DNA from: JAOZPE01 sp964601275
GTDB taxonomy: Bacteria > Krumholzibacteriota > Krumholzibacteriia > JAJRXK01
NCBI GenBank assembly: GCA_964601275.1
Contig: CAZRMV010000008.1
Coordinates: 154,493 to 218,492 of the forward strand
Length of the DNA stretch: 64,000 nt
Reading direction: 5' to 3'
Every line of letters begins with the position of its first letter. The first letter of the stretch is position 1. This document shows, one piece after another, positions 18,601-27,815 of this stretch. The notes beneath the pieces were generated by a model. That model was not told the DNA's origin and made no database searches. It saw only the letters and a program-made list of their open reading frames with translations. The translations under genes were made by a program, and so were the position numbers.

Positions 18601-20502
18601 GCGGTCGACGGAGTTGTAGAAGGTGTTCTCCGCGAACCCCAAGCGGCTCTCCAGGATCGCATCGCCCAGGCGCTGGCGCCAGCCCCGGAAGATCACCTTG
18701 TACAGCGCCTGCTGATACTCGTTGGTGGTGATATCGAAGGCGGCGCGCGCCGAGCCGATCGACGCCACCGATCCGCCGTTGGGATTTCGCAGGAAGCGTT
18801 CGAGCAGGCAGTCGAAATCGAACGCGGCCGAGTCGCAGTTGAGCGCCATCAGGACGAAGGTATCACCGCCGTTGACCAGTTGGTCGGCGTCCTGCACGAA
18901 GATGTTCGCATCGCCCACGCTCATGTTGTAGTAGAAGCCGTGGCCCACGTGATGGAACAGGCCATAGGTGCCCGAGTCGAGGTCGGCGAGCACATTGGCC
19001 TTGGTCTCCTCCACCGCCCCGGGATAGGCGGTGTGGTTCTGGTAGCGACGGGTGGCGGAAAAGCCTCCGTCCGACCAGTTGGTGATGGTGTTGAGCAGAC
19101 CTTCGCTCACGATCGCGCCGTCGCGGATGATGGTGTCCCCGGGTTGCCAATCGGCGGGAAACAGCACTTCCGCCGCGAACAAGGCGCGATCGAAACGCGG
19201 GGTGCCAGCTCCCTGCTCGTAGGCGATCACCTTGTCCACGAACACGGTGGCTTCCTGCAGGGTGGACACCGGGGCGCGTCCCACCGCCAACTCGGGAATG
19301 AAGTCGCAGAAATCCCCCGGGTCCGAACCGCTCAGGTACGGTTCGCCCAGGATCGCGTCGCCGTCGGCGTTCCAGTCGCCGTCGAGACCGGCGAAGTACA
19401 GGTCGGTGGGAATCTCCGTCGATCCCCCCGGGGGGTAGTAGGTCGAGATCAGGTGGCGGGTGGGCACGAGCTGGGTATCCCCGCCCAGCAAGACGTAGTC
19501 GACGCCCCACTTCTCGTAGGCATCCCGCAGGTAGAGGCGGAGGGTCTCGGCCAGGTCCATTCCCTGGCGGTAGGAGGCGAGGATCTCCTCGAGGGTGACC
19601 ACCAGCGCGGGCAGGCCCTGGCTCTCGCGGAAATCGGCCAGGGGCGCAAAGGCCGAGGCGAGAGCGGCCGGACAAACCACCAGGTAGCGATAGGGACCGG
19701 TTCCCAGGCTCGGGGTCTTCTGGAGGGGAAGTCCTCCCCCGGCGCGACCGGCGGTCATCGGCCCGGCGGCCACCGGGGACGAAAACGCCACGAAACGGTC
19801 GACATCGCCCGGATTGGCCACCTGCCCCCGCAGGAGGCGCCGCGCCCTCTCGATCCGCTCGTTCGACCATCGATGGGGATGGACCACCCCCGGCGGCGGG
19901 ATCGCCGCCTGGAGTTCGAGCACCAGCTCGGCCCCCTCGCGCAGGACCAGCTCACCCTGGACCACGCCGAGCGGTCGCACCCGCACCTGCGCCAGGTGGG
20001 CTCCGTGCCACCATCCATCGCCCAGCACGACCACCCCCGGCGCCGGAGCGTCGTCGGCCGGCGCCGCCTCGGCGGTGATCGTCGGCGCCGGGGTCTCCCG
20101 CAGGACGCGGCGCAGGAGCCGGGGATGGGTCGAGACGGTCCGGGTGCGCCCGCCGTCGAGCCACCCGCGGCGCACCCGGGCGCCCTCGGGGAGGGCGACC
20201 ATGAGGTCGATCACGGGCAGGAGGAAGTGCCCCGGTTCGGGGTCGAGACGGGCTCCCGGAAGACCCGCGAGGCTTCCGGTGGACGACGAGGTGGTGGAAA
20301 GACGGGAGAGGCCGGCGGGCAGGGCGACCCGCAGGAGGGTGGACGACCGCTCCGCCGCGACCGAAGCGCTTCCGCCCCCGCCCGGCCGGTCGCCGCGGGC
20401 GGTTGCCGGGGACATTCCTCCCAGGGCGACCAGCAGGATCCCCGCCGCCAGGATCGTGGCCACCGGCGACCTTCGGCCCCCTGTCCGCGCTCGCAGTGTC
20501 AT
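15625..20502 (-). CDS. Secreted gingipain-like (C25) peptidase with FG-GAP repeats and FlgD-like C-terminus, copy 1
   Basis: The 1625-residue protein has a signal peptide (about 11-36) and a propeptide-like region. A caspase-fold C25 peptidase domain spans about 275-630, with the catalytic pair His521 (HVGHGFYYN) and Cys556 (MALNCDS). Ig-like CARDB-type domains follow (about 700-980, with repeated GNGNGRIEAGETVQL-type segments). A fibronectin-III segment comes next, then several FG-GAP/VCBS-like repeats (GDLDGDGRLEIV and relatives, about 1110-1480). The C-terminal FlgD-type Ig domain begins near NLPNPFNPATEI, as in sorting modules of surface proteins in FCB bacteria. The ATG at 20502 has GAGG five bases upstream. 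An ATG at 20529 adds nine residues. It is a tandem paralogue of the next gene. Confidence 0.9.
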   Translation of the reverse strand: MTLRARTGGRRSPVATILAAGILLVALGGMSPATARGDRPGGGGSASVAAERSSTLLRVALPAGLSRLSTTSSSTGSLAGLPGARLDPEPGHFLLPVIDLMVALPEGARVRRGWLDGGRTRTVSTHPRLLRRVLRETPAPTITAEAAPADDAPAPGVVVLGDGWWHGAHLAQVRVRPLGVVQGELVLREGAELVLELQAAIPPPGVVHPHRWSNERIERARRLLRGQVANPGDVDRFVAFSSPVAAGPMTAGRAGGGLPLQKTPSLGTGPYRYLVVCPAALASAFAPLADFRESQGLPALVVTLEEILASYRQGMDLAETLRLYLRDAYEKWGVDYVLLGGDTQLVPTRHLISTYYPPGGSTEIPTDLYFAGLDGDWNADGDAILGEPYLSGSDPGDFCDFIPELAVGRAPVSTLQEATVFVDKVIAYEQGAGTPRFDRALFAAEVLFPADWQPGDTIIRDGAIVSEGLLNTITNWSDGGFSATRRYQNHTAYPGAVEETKANVLADLDSGTYGLFHHVGHGFYYNMSVGDANIFVQDADQLVNGGDTFVLMALNCDSAAFDFDCLLERFLRNPNGGSVASIGSARAAFDITTNEYQQALYKVIFRGWRQRLGDAILESRLGFAENTFYNSVDRWTQLVYTLLGDPAMRMWTGRPKGIVVDAPATVMTGAPPITVSVTDSLGTPLDSVAVVLRTPGEPLVAGWTGSDGTVRIDLPTELARSWTLHVNGRNVRPYTGSVTVVAGPSPELSVEGFAIDDSSGNGNGRIEAGETVQLTAVVVNGGSSGVAGGNLHLSSSDPWLSVLSPDATFPPVAAGGLTSAAGSFTVRAAQGAPDGHRAVVTIALDDGSGGSWTDEKRLDLLNGEVEIVELGLDDSAGNGDGVVDAGETVQLVFTLKNYGAASVTGVTGTLRSLDPLATVLDGGGSWGPLDGPLSTAVNQADPFAVVESDVSAPRLYRLVLATFGGAVDSVDFDLRAPAAVTGLSPGLAGPGSIVLSWNASTERDLMGYVVSRRLAGSGSWSRANADVLTAGAVFLDEGLPGRTAFEYRVQAVDRGGLLGPPSKVIQVSTAPPEIGCFPLPMGQETSGALAVGEVDGDGVLDVAVPSDFLYVVDGQCREKVDGDNDAQTFGPINAVGGGWGPSGVSLGALNGVGPDDIVGENWSTHEIYVYDGAGTLRPGWPQPMFGQAWTTPVLGDLDGDGRLEIVTNDVKGWTYAFHDDGSEVADGDGDSTTTGPIAPQRVGEIFGRTTPALLDVDGDGRPEILFGSKFGGGSDEFFYALKGDGSGNAAGWPKNLGIDSVFLASPAIGDVDGDGQAEIVALSEKDSLYVWRKDGSPLAPFPVYVLSRSTAFLSQTPSPALCDFEADGRLEIVAVAIEAPDLARVHIFDAQGQERAGWPQTVPGLSESSPVVGDLDGDGALDVVFGIGGGQDNLPSLVYAWRQDGTLLDGFPIRLDGFVRATPTICDFNGDGNVDLVLASWDRLIHVWDLGAPFDPTKAPWPTFHANARRDGVYSPGAGKTTGQESRRPLGAVRLLPNLPNPFNPATEIIFELPDDFGGRVELSIIDLAGRRVRTLVAGPLRAGLHRVRWDGRDRRGVEVASGVYFARLRAEGSPPVTRKLTLVR

Positions 20503-20656
20503 TCCCACCTCGGTGGTGCTGTCGACCATGGGAGCCCGCGGAGACCGGGAGATCTCCAGGCAGTCGACGGATCGCCCGGTCGAGGGTAATGCGACGGCCC
20601 GCCCCGGTCCAGCCGGAACGGGCCCTCCGCATTCCCCCCCGTGGATCCGGTGCGCC

Positions 20657-23600
20657 CTACTTCGCCAGGGTCATCTTCACACTCTGCACCTGGCCACCCA
20701 GGCTCACCCGCGCAAAGTAGACCCCCGAGGACACGGTGCAACCGTTGGCGTCCCGGCCATCCCAGCGGACCTGTTGGCGTCCGGCGGGAAGCGGCCGCGC
20801 GAGCAGGCCCTTCACCCTCCGTCCGGCGAGATCGTACACCTCGACCACCGTCGGCACGCCGTCCATTCCGGCCGGAATGTCGAAGGAGATGACCGTGACC
20901 GGATTGAACGGGTTCGGGGTGTTCTGGTGCAGCACCAGGCGCGCGGGAGCGGCCCCGGGAATCCTTGGATCGATGGAGGTCGCCAGCGGCTCCTGGTAGA
21001 CCCCGGTGCGTTCGTAGTTGCCCTGGAAGGTGGGCCAGGGCAGCAGCGCGGGATGGTAGGCGCCGGGCAGATCCCAGACGTGCAGGAGGTTGTCGTATCC
21101 CGCCAGCAGCAGGTCGACGTCGCCGTCCTGGTCGAAGTCGGCCAGGGCCGGCGTGCCCCAGGGACTTCCCGCCAGGGAGATGGGGAAGCCGGCTACCGGA
21201 CTGCCATCGGCCTTGAAGGCGTAGACGATGTTGGGTTGGTCCTCCCCTCCCGCGGCGAAGACGATGTCGGGAATCCCATCACCGTCCATGTCGCCGACGA
21301 TCGGCGAGGAGCGCGAGAACGAGGCTAGCTTCTGGGGCCATCCGGGCAGGGGGGTTCCGTCGTAGTCGAGCACCCACAGGTCGGCGTCGGTGCGCGAGAG
21401 CACGCTGACCCCGATCATCTCCAGCTCGGGATCGGCGTCCATGTTGCCCACGGCGATCGAGGGGGTCTTGCCGTTGAGGTTCCCGCTGTTGCTCTTGAAG
21501 AACTGCGGATACCCGGGGAAGTTGCTCCCATCGGGCTCCCAGATGTAAAGGGTGTCGTTCTCGCACGGGGTGATCAATTCGACGATCCCGTCCCGGTCGA
21601 GGTCGGCGATGGTCACCGTGCTGGTGGTGTAGCCGTTGGGTCCCAGGTTCTTCGGCCAACCCGGAGCCTGCGAACCGTCCGCCTTGAACGCGTACACCAT
21701 GTTGTCGGTAGTGCCGTCGCGCCAGTTGGTGCCGAAGATCATCTCCCGGGCGCCATCGCCGTCGAGGTCGTAGAGGCTGATGGTCGAGCGGTTGAAGATC
21801 TCCCCGCTGCGCACGTGGAAGACGCCGTTGGTCGCCGGGTTCCCGTCGCCGTCCAGCACCTCGGTGCCGTCGGGGTTCCAGGCGTAGGTCTTTCCCCCGG
21901 TGGTGTTCACCACGATCTCCGGAGCGCCGTCCCCGTCGATGTCGCCGACGGACAACGAGGCCCAATGGTGGCTGCCGGTGTTCTGCGGCCAACCCGGCAT
22001 CACGCTGCCGTCGTTGTCATAGACATAGGTCTCGGTGGAATCCCACGAACCGGCCAGGATCTCCGGGGCCGGGTCCGCGTCGAGATTGGCCAGGGTGATG
22101 CCCGCGAAGCTGAAGTTCGAGGCGCGCCCGTTGATGGGCCCCAGGGTCTGCGGATCCCCGTCCCCGTCGACCAACTGGTTCGCGTTGGCGTCGACCGCGT
22201 AGACCAGGTGGCTGCCGACCACCGCAAACAGGGTTCCGTCCCCGCGGATGTCTCCCACCGCCAGCGCGCCCTCGACCGTCGAGTTGGTCGGCAAGGGGAA
22301 GGCGGTGTTCAGCTCGGGCGGAGCGGTGCTGGCCGAGATCACCGCGGTCGGGACGCTCTCGATCCCCGACGAATCGACCGTGGCCACCTGGTAGTAGTAC
22401 CGGGTGAGCGTCTGCAGATTGTCGTCGCGGTAGAATCCCGAGCCCACCACCACGTCGGGTTCGATCTCCACGAAGGGGCCCGTCGGGGCGTCGCTCCGGT
22501 AGATGCGGTAGCCGAAGATGTGGTCCTGGGGAGTCGGCGACCATTCTAGCGCGATGGTGGTCGGGCCCAGGTCGGTGTTGGCCACCGGAGCCATCGGCGG
22601 AAGCGGATCGCGCAATTCCATCCAGTGTTTCCACAGATGCCCCTTGGCGTCGGTCAACACCACGTACATCCAGTTCTCCATCGTGGTGTCGCTCTCGCTC
22701 ACCACGAAGGGCGTCGTTCCGAAAGCCTTCTGCTTCAGGCCCAGATCGCCCCAGGAATCGATGCCCTGGATGAGGGTGATGTTGGTGGAGACGATGAGCT
22801 GTCCGGAAAGTCCGGTGAGGATCCCGTCGCCATAGTTCTCCACCTCCAGTTTCAGCTCGATCGGCTCGCCGGGCTGGATGATCCCGTCCCCGTTGCCGGT
22901 CACCGAATCGTCGACCACCAGGCGCACCACCTGCGGCTCGGGAGCGACCACCTTGAGTTCGACCGGGTCGGTCCAGGTGTCCACCCCGTCGGTGCTCTCC
23001 AGTTCGAAGGCGAGGGTCGTGCCGTCCTGGATCGTGGGGTCGAGGACCACGGTCACCGGATCGGCCGGATCCAGGGCGCCGGCGCCGGCAAGATCGCCCA
23101 CCGTGATCACCGAATCGGTGATGGCCGCGCCCGGTGCGTCCACCGCGCGTAGCACCGCGCTCACTCCGAAAGCCCCAGTGCCGTCTCCGTTGTTCTGGAA
23201 GTGGAAGAACCAGTTGATGGTCTCCCCGGCGTCCGCCCGACCGTCGCCGGTCGGTCCGTCATCGACGGTGAGCGCCGATGCGGTGACGTGGGCTCCCAGC
23301 GCGGGAGTCACATCGAGGGTTCCGGTATACGGCTGCAGGTTCTGCCCCGCCACGACGACGCTCGCCGTACCCAGGCTGGTGGGATGGAAGGGAAGAACCG
23401 CCTGGCCGGTACTGTCGGTGACCGCGGTGACGTATTCATCCCCGATCTTGTGGAGGGTCACCGAAGCGCCCGCCACCGGCACGCCGGAGGTGGTCACACT
23501 GACGGTGACCTGGGTGGTTCCCAGCGGCACCGAGGCGGGCAGAGCGACCGCCGCCGTCAAAGGCGCCCGTCGCCAGATCTGCAGCGCCGGATCGCCCAGC

Positions 23601-25474
23601 AGGGTGTAGCAGAAGTGGGTCCACCGGTCGAAGCCCTCGGTGTTGAGCGTGGGAGGAATGTACGCGTCCCGGCTGGCGTTCAGGGCATCGCCGAGGCGGG
23701 TATTCCCCAAGACGAAGATCTGCCGGTAGAACTCCTGCTGGTAGTTGTTCGCGGTCGAGGGGAAGGCCGCGCGGGCCGAACCGAGACTGGCCACGCTGCC
23801 GCCGCCCGGATGCTGGATATAGCTCTCCAGGAGGCAATCGAAATCGAACGCTCCGGACGAGCAGTTCAACGCGTAGATGACGAAGTAGTTGGGAGCGTTG
23901 GTCAGGTTGAACACGTCCGAGGTGAAGATGTTGTCGTTCCCGACGCTCATGTTGTAGTAGAAGCCGTGGCCCACGTGGTTCACCAGGCCGAAGCGCCCGG
24001 TGGACATCGAATCGAGACTGGCCTGCTTGGTCTCCTGCACGGTGAAGGGGTAGGCGGTGTAGTTCTCGTACAGCCGGTAGCTGTCGATGAGGTTCCCCGG
24101 CGAGATCAGGCTGTTGAAGATGATGTCCTCGCTGTAGGTGGCACCGTCCAGGTTCGGCGTGGTCACTCCATCCCAATCCGACGGGAAGAGCACCTCGCTC
24201 AAGAACAAGGCGCGGCCCAGGTAGTCGCCATTGACTGGATTCGTGTAGCTGAGACACTTGTCCACGAAGATCTGCGCCTCGGTGGCGTTCTTCACCGGTG
24301 CCCGGCCGAACGAGAGCTCGGCCACCATGTCCTGTGCGTCCCCGGTATCCAGGAAGGACTTGTAGGCCTCGCCGAAGATGCCGTTTCCGTTGGCGTTCCA
24401 GTTGCCGTCGAGAGCGGCGAAGTACAGGTCCGACGGAATGTCGGTGAAGCTGTTCTGCGGATACCAGTAACTACGGGCATAGCGGGCCGGGATCACGTCG
24501 GCATCTCCGCCCAGCATCGCGTAGCGCAGGCCCCACTTCGCGTAGGCTTCCTGGAAGAAGAACCGGATGGTCTCCTGCAGATCGCTCCCGTTGCGGTAGT
24601 TCGCCACGATCCAGTCGGTGGTCACCACCTTGGTGCGCAAGCCCTTGGAGACGTAATCGTCGGCCAGGCGTTGGAACTCGGCCACCATCTCCGGAACGGT
24701 GACGATGACGTAGTCGACCCTCCCCCCTTCGAAGACCTCGTCGCCGGGCACCGGCGAGGGCGACTGGAACGCGGAGGAACTCACCAACTGCGGCACAATC
24801 CCCGCCGGAGGCGCCGACGCGTCGACCTGTTCGGGATTGACCACCAGGTTCTTCACCCGCCGCGCCGCTTCCTCGGCCAGGCCGGGCCAGGCGACCTCGC
24901 GCAGGGCCACGTCCGGCAATTCCTTCGGGGCCAGAACCAGCTGCAAGCGTCCGTCCCGCAAGATCTCGACCGTCCCGTCCTCGCGCAGCCTCAGGGGAAA
25001 GATCTCGACCTCCCCGATGCGATAGCCCTGCAACACCGAGAGCCCCTGGCTGCGCACCGGGCTGGCCGGGAAGGTGGCGCCCGATGCAAACTCTTCGGAC
25101 AGTCCACCCATGGTGTCCGCCACCGGCTTCCCTTCGTCGCTGACCAGCTTGCCGGCAAGCAACAGACTTCCGGTGGGGCGGTCGACGACCTCCCACCGCG
25201 CATCGACGATCTCCGCCTTCTCGATTCCCATTCCCTGGGGAAGCACCATTTTCCACACCACAAAGGGAAGACGAGGAGCGCCGTCGGCGTAGATCGACTC
25301 GGTTCCCGGAAGTGCATAGACCACTCCCGCATCCTCCCGCTGGATCTGCACCTGGTCGGGGTCGAAATGCACCGGCAGGGTGATGCCGGCGGCGTGGGAA
25401 GCGAGGGGAAGGAGAAGGAGCGGGAGAAGAGCGATCCGAACGAGACGAGCTGAAACCCGGTGAACGGGATCCAT
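20657..25474 (-). CDS. Secreted gingipain-like (C25) peptidase with FG-GAP repeats and FlgD-like C-terminus, copy 2
   Basis: The 1605-residue protein has the same domain order as its downstream neighbour. A signal peptide (1-29, cleaved near SHA-AG) is followed by a propeptide and a C25 domain (about 250-610) with His503 (NHVGHGFYYN) and Cys538 (YALNCSS). CARDB/Ig-like modules, fibronectin III and FG-GAP-like repeats (GDIDGDGAPEIV, GDMDGDGIPDIV) come next. It ends in a FlgD-like Ig domain (from about NTPNPFNPVTVI to the C-terminal VKMTLAK). It probably acts as an extracellular cysteine protease. I start at the ATG at 25474, which has AGGAGG six bases upstream. The open frame continues 72 codons further but without coding character. 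The promoter at 25725-25754 gives a leader of about 245 bases. Confidence 0.92.
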   Translation of the reverse strand: MDPVHRVSARLVRIALLPLLLLPLASHAAGITLPVHFDPDQVQIQREDAGVVYALPGTESIYADGAPRLPFVVWKMVLPQGMGIEKAEIVDARWEVVDRPTGSLLLAGKLVSDEGKPVADTMGGLSEEFASGATFPASPVRSQGLSVLQGYRIGEVEIFPLRLREDGTVEILRDGRLQLVLAPKELPDVALREVAWPGLAEEAARRVKNLVVNPEQVDASAPPAGIVPQLVSSSAFQSPSPVPGDEVFEGGRVDYVIVTVPEMVAEFQRLADDYVSKGLRTKVVTTDWIVANYRNGSDLQETIRFFFQEAYAKWGLRYAMLGGDADVIPARYARSYWYPQNSFTDIPSDLYFAALDGNWNANGNGIFGEAYKSFLDTGDAQDMVAELSFGRAPVKNATEAQIFVDKCLSYTNPVNGDYLGRALFLSEVLFPSDWDGVTTPNLDGATYSEDIIFNSLISPGNLIDSYRLYENYTAYPFTVQETKQASLDSMSTGRFGLVNHVGHGFYYNMSVGNDNIFTSDVFNLTNAPNYFVIYALNCSSGAFDFDCLLESYIQHPGGGSVASLGSARAAFPSTANNYQQEFYRQIFVLGNTRLGDALNASRDAYIPPTLNTEGFDRWTHFCYTLLGDPALQIWRRAPLTAAVALPASVPLGTTQVTVSVTTSGVPVAGASVTLHKIGDEYVTAVTDSTGQAVLPFHPTSLGTASVVVAGQNLQPYTGTLDVTPALGAHVTASALTVDDGPTGDGRADAGETINWFFHFQNNGDGTGAFGVSAVLRAVDAPGAAITDSVITVGDLAGAGALDPADPVTVVLDPTIQDGTTLAFELESTDGVDTWTDPVELKVVAPEPQVVRLVVDDSVTGNGDGIIQPGEPIELKLEVENYGDGILTGLSGQLIVSTNITLIQGIDSWGDLGLKQKAFGTTPFVVSESDTTMENWMYVVLTDAKGHLWKHWMELRDPLPPMAPVANTDLGPTTIALEWSPTPQDHIFGYRIYRSDAPTGPFVEIEPDVVVGSGFYRDDNLQTLTRYYYQVATVDSSGIESVPTAVISASTAPPELNTAFPLPTNSTVEGALAVGDIRGDGTLFAVVGSHLVYAVDANANQLVDGDGDPQTLGPINGRASNFSFAGITLANLDADPAPEILAGSWDSTETYVYDNDGSVMPGWPQNTGSHHWASLSVGDIDGDGAPEIVVNTTGGKTYAWNPDGTEVLDGDGNPATNGVFHVRSGEIFNRSTISLYDLDGDGAREMIFGTNWRDGTTDNMVYAFKADGSQAPGWPKNLGPNGYTTSTVTIADLDRDGIVELITPCENDTLYIWEPDGSNFPGYPQFFKSNSGNLNGKTPSIAVGNMDADPELEMIGVSVLSRTDADLWVLDYDGTPLPGWPQKLASFSRSSPIVGDMDGDGIPDIVFAAGGEDQPNIVYAFKADGSPVAGFPISLAGSPWGTPALADFDQDGDVDLLLAGYDNLLHVWDLPGAYHPALLPWPTFQGNYERTGVYQEPLATSIDPRIPGAAPARLVLHQNTPNPFNPVTVISFDIPAGMDGVPTVVEVYDLAGRRVKGLLARPLPAGRQQVRWDGRDANGCTVSSGVYFARVSLGGQVQSVKMTLAK

Positions 25475-25718
25475 GTTCTTCCTCCTGGTGGTAGGCTGCT
25501 CGGCGCGAAGACGCCTTCGCATCGAGGCACGAGTTGCGCATGGGGGGAAAAACGGTCCCGGCGTGTCCAAGATGACCGGCGACCTGGTCTCGTGATGCTG
25601 TCGCGGGGGGAGAAGCGACGGCCGGGAACCCGAGCTCAGGAGCCGTTGATCCGTACGGAAGATGTGGACCGATCCCAGAATGTCCATCACATAGCTGCGC
25701 TTGTCCGAAGAGATCGTA
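25475..25718 (-). other. Long leader of the copy-2 peptidase gene
   Basis: About 245 bases lie between the predicted start point and the ATG at 25474. I see no known riboswitch motif. Short inverted repeats such as GAAGGCGTCTTC are present near 25510. An open frame crosses it but has no recognisable protein sequence. Confidence 0.35.
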
Positions 25719-25724
25719 GCTGCG

Positions 25725-25754
25725 ATTCTACCCCAAAGACCCTCGCAGGGTCAA
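25725..25754 (-). promoter_or_regulatory. Promoter of the copy-2 peptidase gene
   Basis: On the minus strand TTGACC (25749-25754), 18 bases, TAGAAT (25725-25730). Confidence 0.6.
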
Positions 25755-25788
25755 GGGGGCTGGTTGCTAAGTTGTTGAATCTCAACGA

Positions 25789-27105
25789 CTAGCTATAGCC
25801 ATGCTGCGATAGGGAGCCCTCGCTGCGCCGCGCGGGAAAGAGATGGGTTCCGGGCCCCAGCGGCTTGGCCCGGAACGGAGTGGGATCGAGAACGAGAGGA
25901 CGACCGGTGTAGTTGCGCACGATGATCCACGGACCCCGCTGCACCACCGACCACCCCCGGCGCATCAACTGCGCCACTTCCACGTCGACACAATAGCGCA
26001 CTCCATCCTCGATTTCAAGCCGACGCAACACCTGGTCGAGCTGGAAGCGACCGGCATTGGACACCTTCTCGTCCAGGTGGGAGACCTGCACCCGGTGCAT
26101 CTCCAGGATCGCCGGGCGTCCCTGCGCCCAGGCCGAGCGGATCTGCTCGATTGCGCGGTCGGCGCACTGGCGTCCCTTCAGGTCGGGGTTGCCGTAGGGC
26201 TCCAGCTGCGCGTTGCGGTCGAGATAGACCAGCGACCCCCGCCGCTGGTCCCGCCAGCGGGCCAGCACCTTGCGGATCCGCCGTTTCCAACCGAGTGCGG
26301 GATGGGCGGGATCGGTCTGCTCGCGCTTGCCCTGCACCACCTCGATGCCGTGGCGGCGCCAGGCCTCCTCGTCGAGATGGTTCCAGCTGTAGTCGGGCGC
26401 GATCACGCTGCGCGGACGGCGGCCGAAGCGCCGGGTGAAGCGCCGCACCGCCTCCGCCACCAGTTGCTCCTCCCAGGCGGCATCATCGCTTCCCAGTTCC
26501 CCGCGGGTCAGCCATCCCGGAAAGGCCACCGTCCCATGGCGCGCCGCCCGGCGTTGCAGCGAATCGCCGACCGCCGCCCGCAACGCCCGCAGGTCGAAGT
26601 GGGTCAGACCGTGCAGTTCGGCGCGCCACACCCCGGCCGCCCTCGCGCGGTCGATCGCCTCACGTCGTCTGGGTCGTCGGTAGACGCCGCAGGTTCCCGG
26701 GTCGCGCAGAGCGAAGGGCAGATCGTCGAAGCTCTCGGTCGACGGGTCGCAGCCCTCCAGGTCGATCGCGGCCACGATGTGGTTGGCCTGCACCACCGGG
26801 GGGAGACCGTCCAGATCGCGGTGGCCCAGCAACAACGCCCGCAGCGAATCGACCTCGGCCGCGGTCTCCAGGGAGGAGCGCCCGTAGATCCCCAACCACT
26901 CGGGCCGGGTGGGCACCAGGTCGGCCAGGGCCCTCGCCGCCTCGCGGTCGGGAAACCACGCCTCCAGCCCCCAGTCGTCGCTCTCGATCACCAGCAGGTG
27001 CCAGCGACCCAGTTCCACCACCGAAGCGGCGGGCACCATCATCCGGATCAGTGCCAGGACCAGGTACAGCACCAGGCCGAGGACGGTCACGCGTCGCCGG
27101 GTCAT
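25789..27105 (-). CDS. Polysaccharide deacetylase-like protein (NodB-fold candidate)
   Basis: The 438-residue protein has an N-terminal membrane anchor (about 7-27) and an exported domain. Features of the glycoside-hydrolase/deacetylase fold are visible: LLVIESDDWG, with an aspartate pair where NodB-type enzymes bind metal; HGLTHFD, with two histidines; and the later VIAPDYSWNH and LEMHRVQVSH. These are suggestive, not conclusive. It may modify a cell-surface glycan. Its ATG overlaps the stop of the preceding methyltransferase gene by four bases (ATGA), so the two are translated together. It is the last gene of the first polysaccharide operon. Confidence 0.6.
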   Translation of the reverse strand: MTRRRVTVLGLVLYLVLALIRMMVPAASVVELGRWHLLVIESDDWGLEAWFPDREAARALADLVPTRPEWLGIYGRSSLETAAEVDSLRALLLGHRDLDGLPPVVQANHIVAAIDLEGCDPSTESFDDLPFALRDPGTCGVYRRPRRREAIDRARAAGVWRAELHGLTHFDLRALRAAVGDSLQRRAARHGTVAFPGWLTRGELGSDDAAWEEQLVAEAVRRFTRRFGRRPRSVIAPDYSWNHLDEEAWRRHGIEVVQGKREQTDPAHPALGWKRRIRKVLARWRDQRRGSLVYLDRNAQLEPYGNPDLKGRQCADRAIEQIRSAWAQGRPAILEMHRVQVSHLDEKVSNAGRFQLDQVLRRLEIEDGVRYCVDVEVAQLMRRGWSVVQRGPWIIVRNYTGRPLVLDPTPFRAKPLGPGTHLFPARRSEGSLSQHGYS

Positions 27106-27815
27106 CCGCTCCCCTCCGGCCGTCGATAGATCTGGTACCAGTAGCGTCCGTAGCGCATCCCGTGGCGTCGCACCCGCTCCTCCAGCCGCGGCAGTTCCGG
27201 TGGCTCGGCTTCGCCACGCCGTCCCAGCTCCTGGCGCATCCAACGCAGGGGCACGAAGGGATCCTCGACCTCCAGGGTATTCTCCTGCCGGCCTTCGGCC
27301 CAGGGGCGGGAGAAGACCGGCTGCAGTTCCCGCCGCACCTCGTCGGCGGCGAGGACCGGGTGATGCCGGGTCGGGTCGACGCGCGCCAACAGCCGCAGGG
27401 CGAGACGGTAGTTCTCCTCCGAGCGCCCGCGGCCTTCCGGTTCGTCCTCCAGCAGCAGCAGGTACGCCCCGTCGGCGAGCGCGCGTCGAAGCTCGCGGGC
27501 GGTCTCCGCCCACCGGGGACGGGAAATCTGTCGCAGGGTATCGGCCAGCACGATCGCCCCGAGGGTCCCGTCGGCAAAGGGAAGACGACGCGCCTCCGCG
27601 GCGATCTTGGCTCCGCGTGTTCCCTGCCGGGTCACTTCCTCGCGCACCCGGTGCAGCCCGACCACGTCGCAGTCGAGGAGAAGGGGATGGAATCCGAGCG
27701 CGCCCAGGCGCATGGCGAACGCGCCGCGTCCGGCGCCCACTTCCACCAGGGGTCCCCGGGACGAGGCGTCGCGGAGGGCCTCAATGATTGTCGTCGCCAA
27801 GGGCCAGAATGACAT
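27102..27815 (-). CDS. Class I SAM-dependent methyltransferase
   Basis: The 237-residue protein carries the S-adenosylmethionine motif LVEVGAGRGAFAM (about 23-35), an acidic second motif LLLDCD and a later LGAIVLADTLRQISRPR. The acceptor is unknown, and a glycan or lipid-linked sugar is likely from context. The ATG at 27815 lies 35 bases inside the end of the WecA-like gene, in another frame, so translation is probably coupled. It overlaps the deacetylase-like gene by four bases. Confidence 0.8.
   Translation of the reverse strand: MSFWPLATTIIEALRDASSRGPLVEVGAGRGAFAMRLGALGFHPLLLDCDVVGLHRVREEVTRQGTRGAKIAAEARRLPFADGTLGAIVLADTLRQISRPRWAETARELRRALADGAYLLLLEDEPEGRGRSEENYRLALRLLARVDPTRHHPVLAADEVRRELQPVFSRPWAEGRQENTLEVEDPFVPLRWMRQELGRRGEAEPPELPRLEERVRRHGMRYGRYWYQIYRRPEGSG

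Noticed and set aside
25475..25690. An in-frame N-terminal extension of the second C25 peptidase
   Set aside because: The strong Shine-Dalgarno and signal peptide are at 25474, and the extra residues have no exported or domain character.
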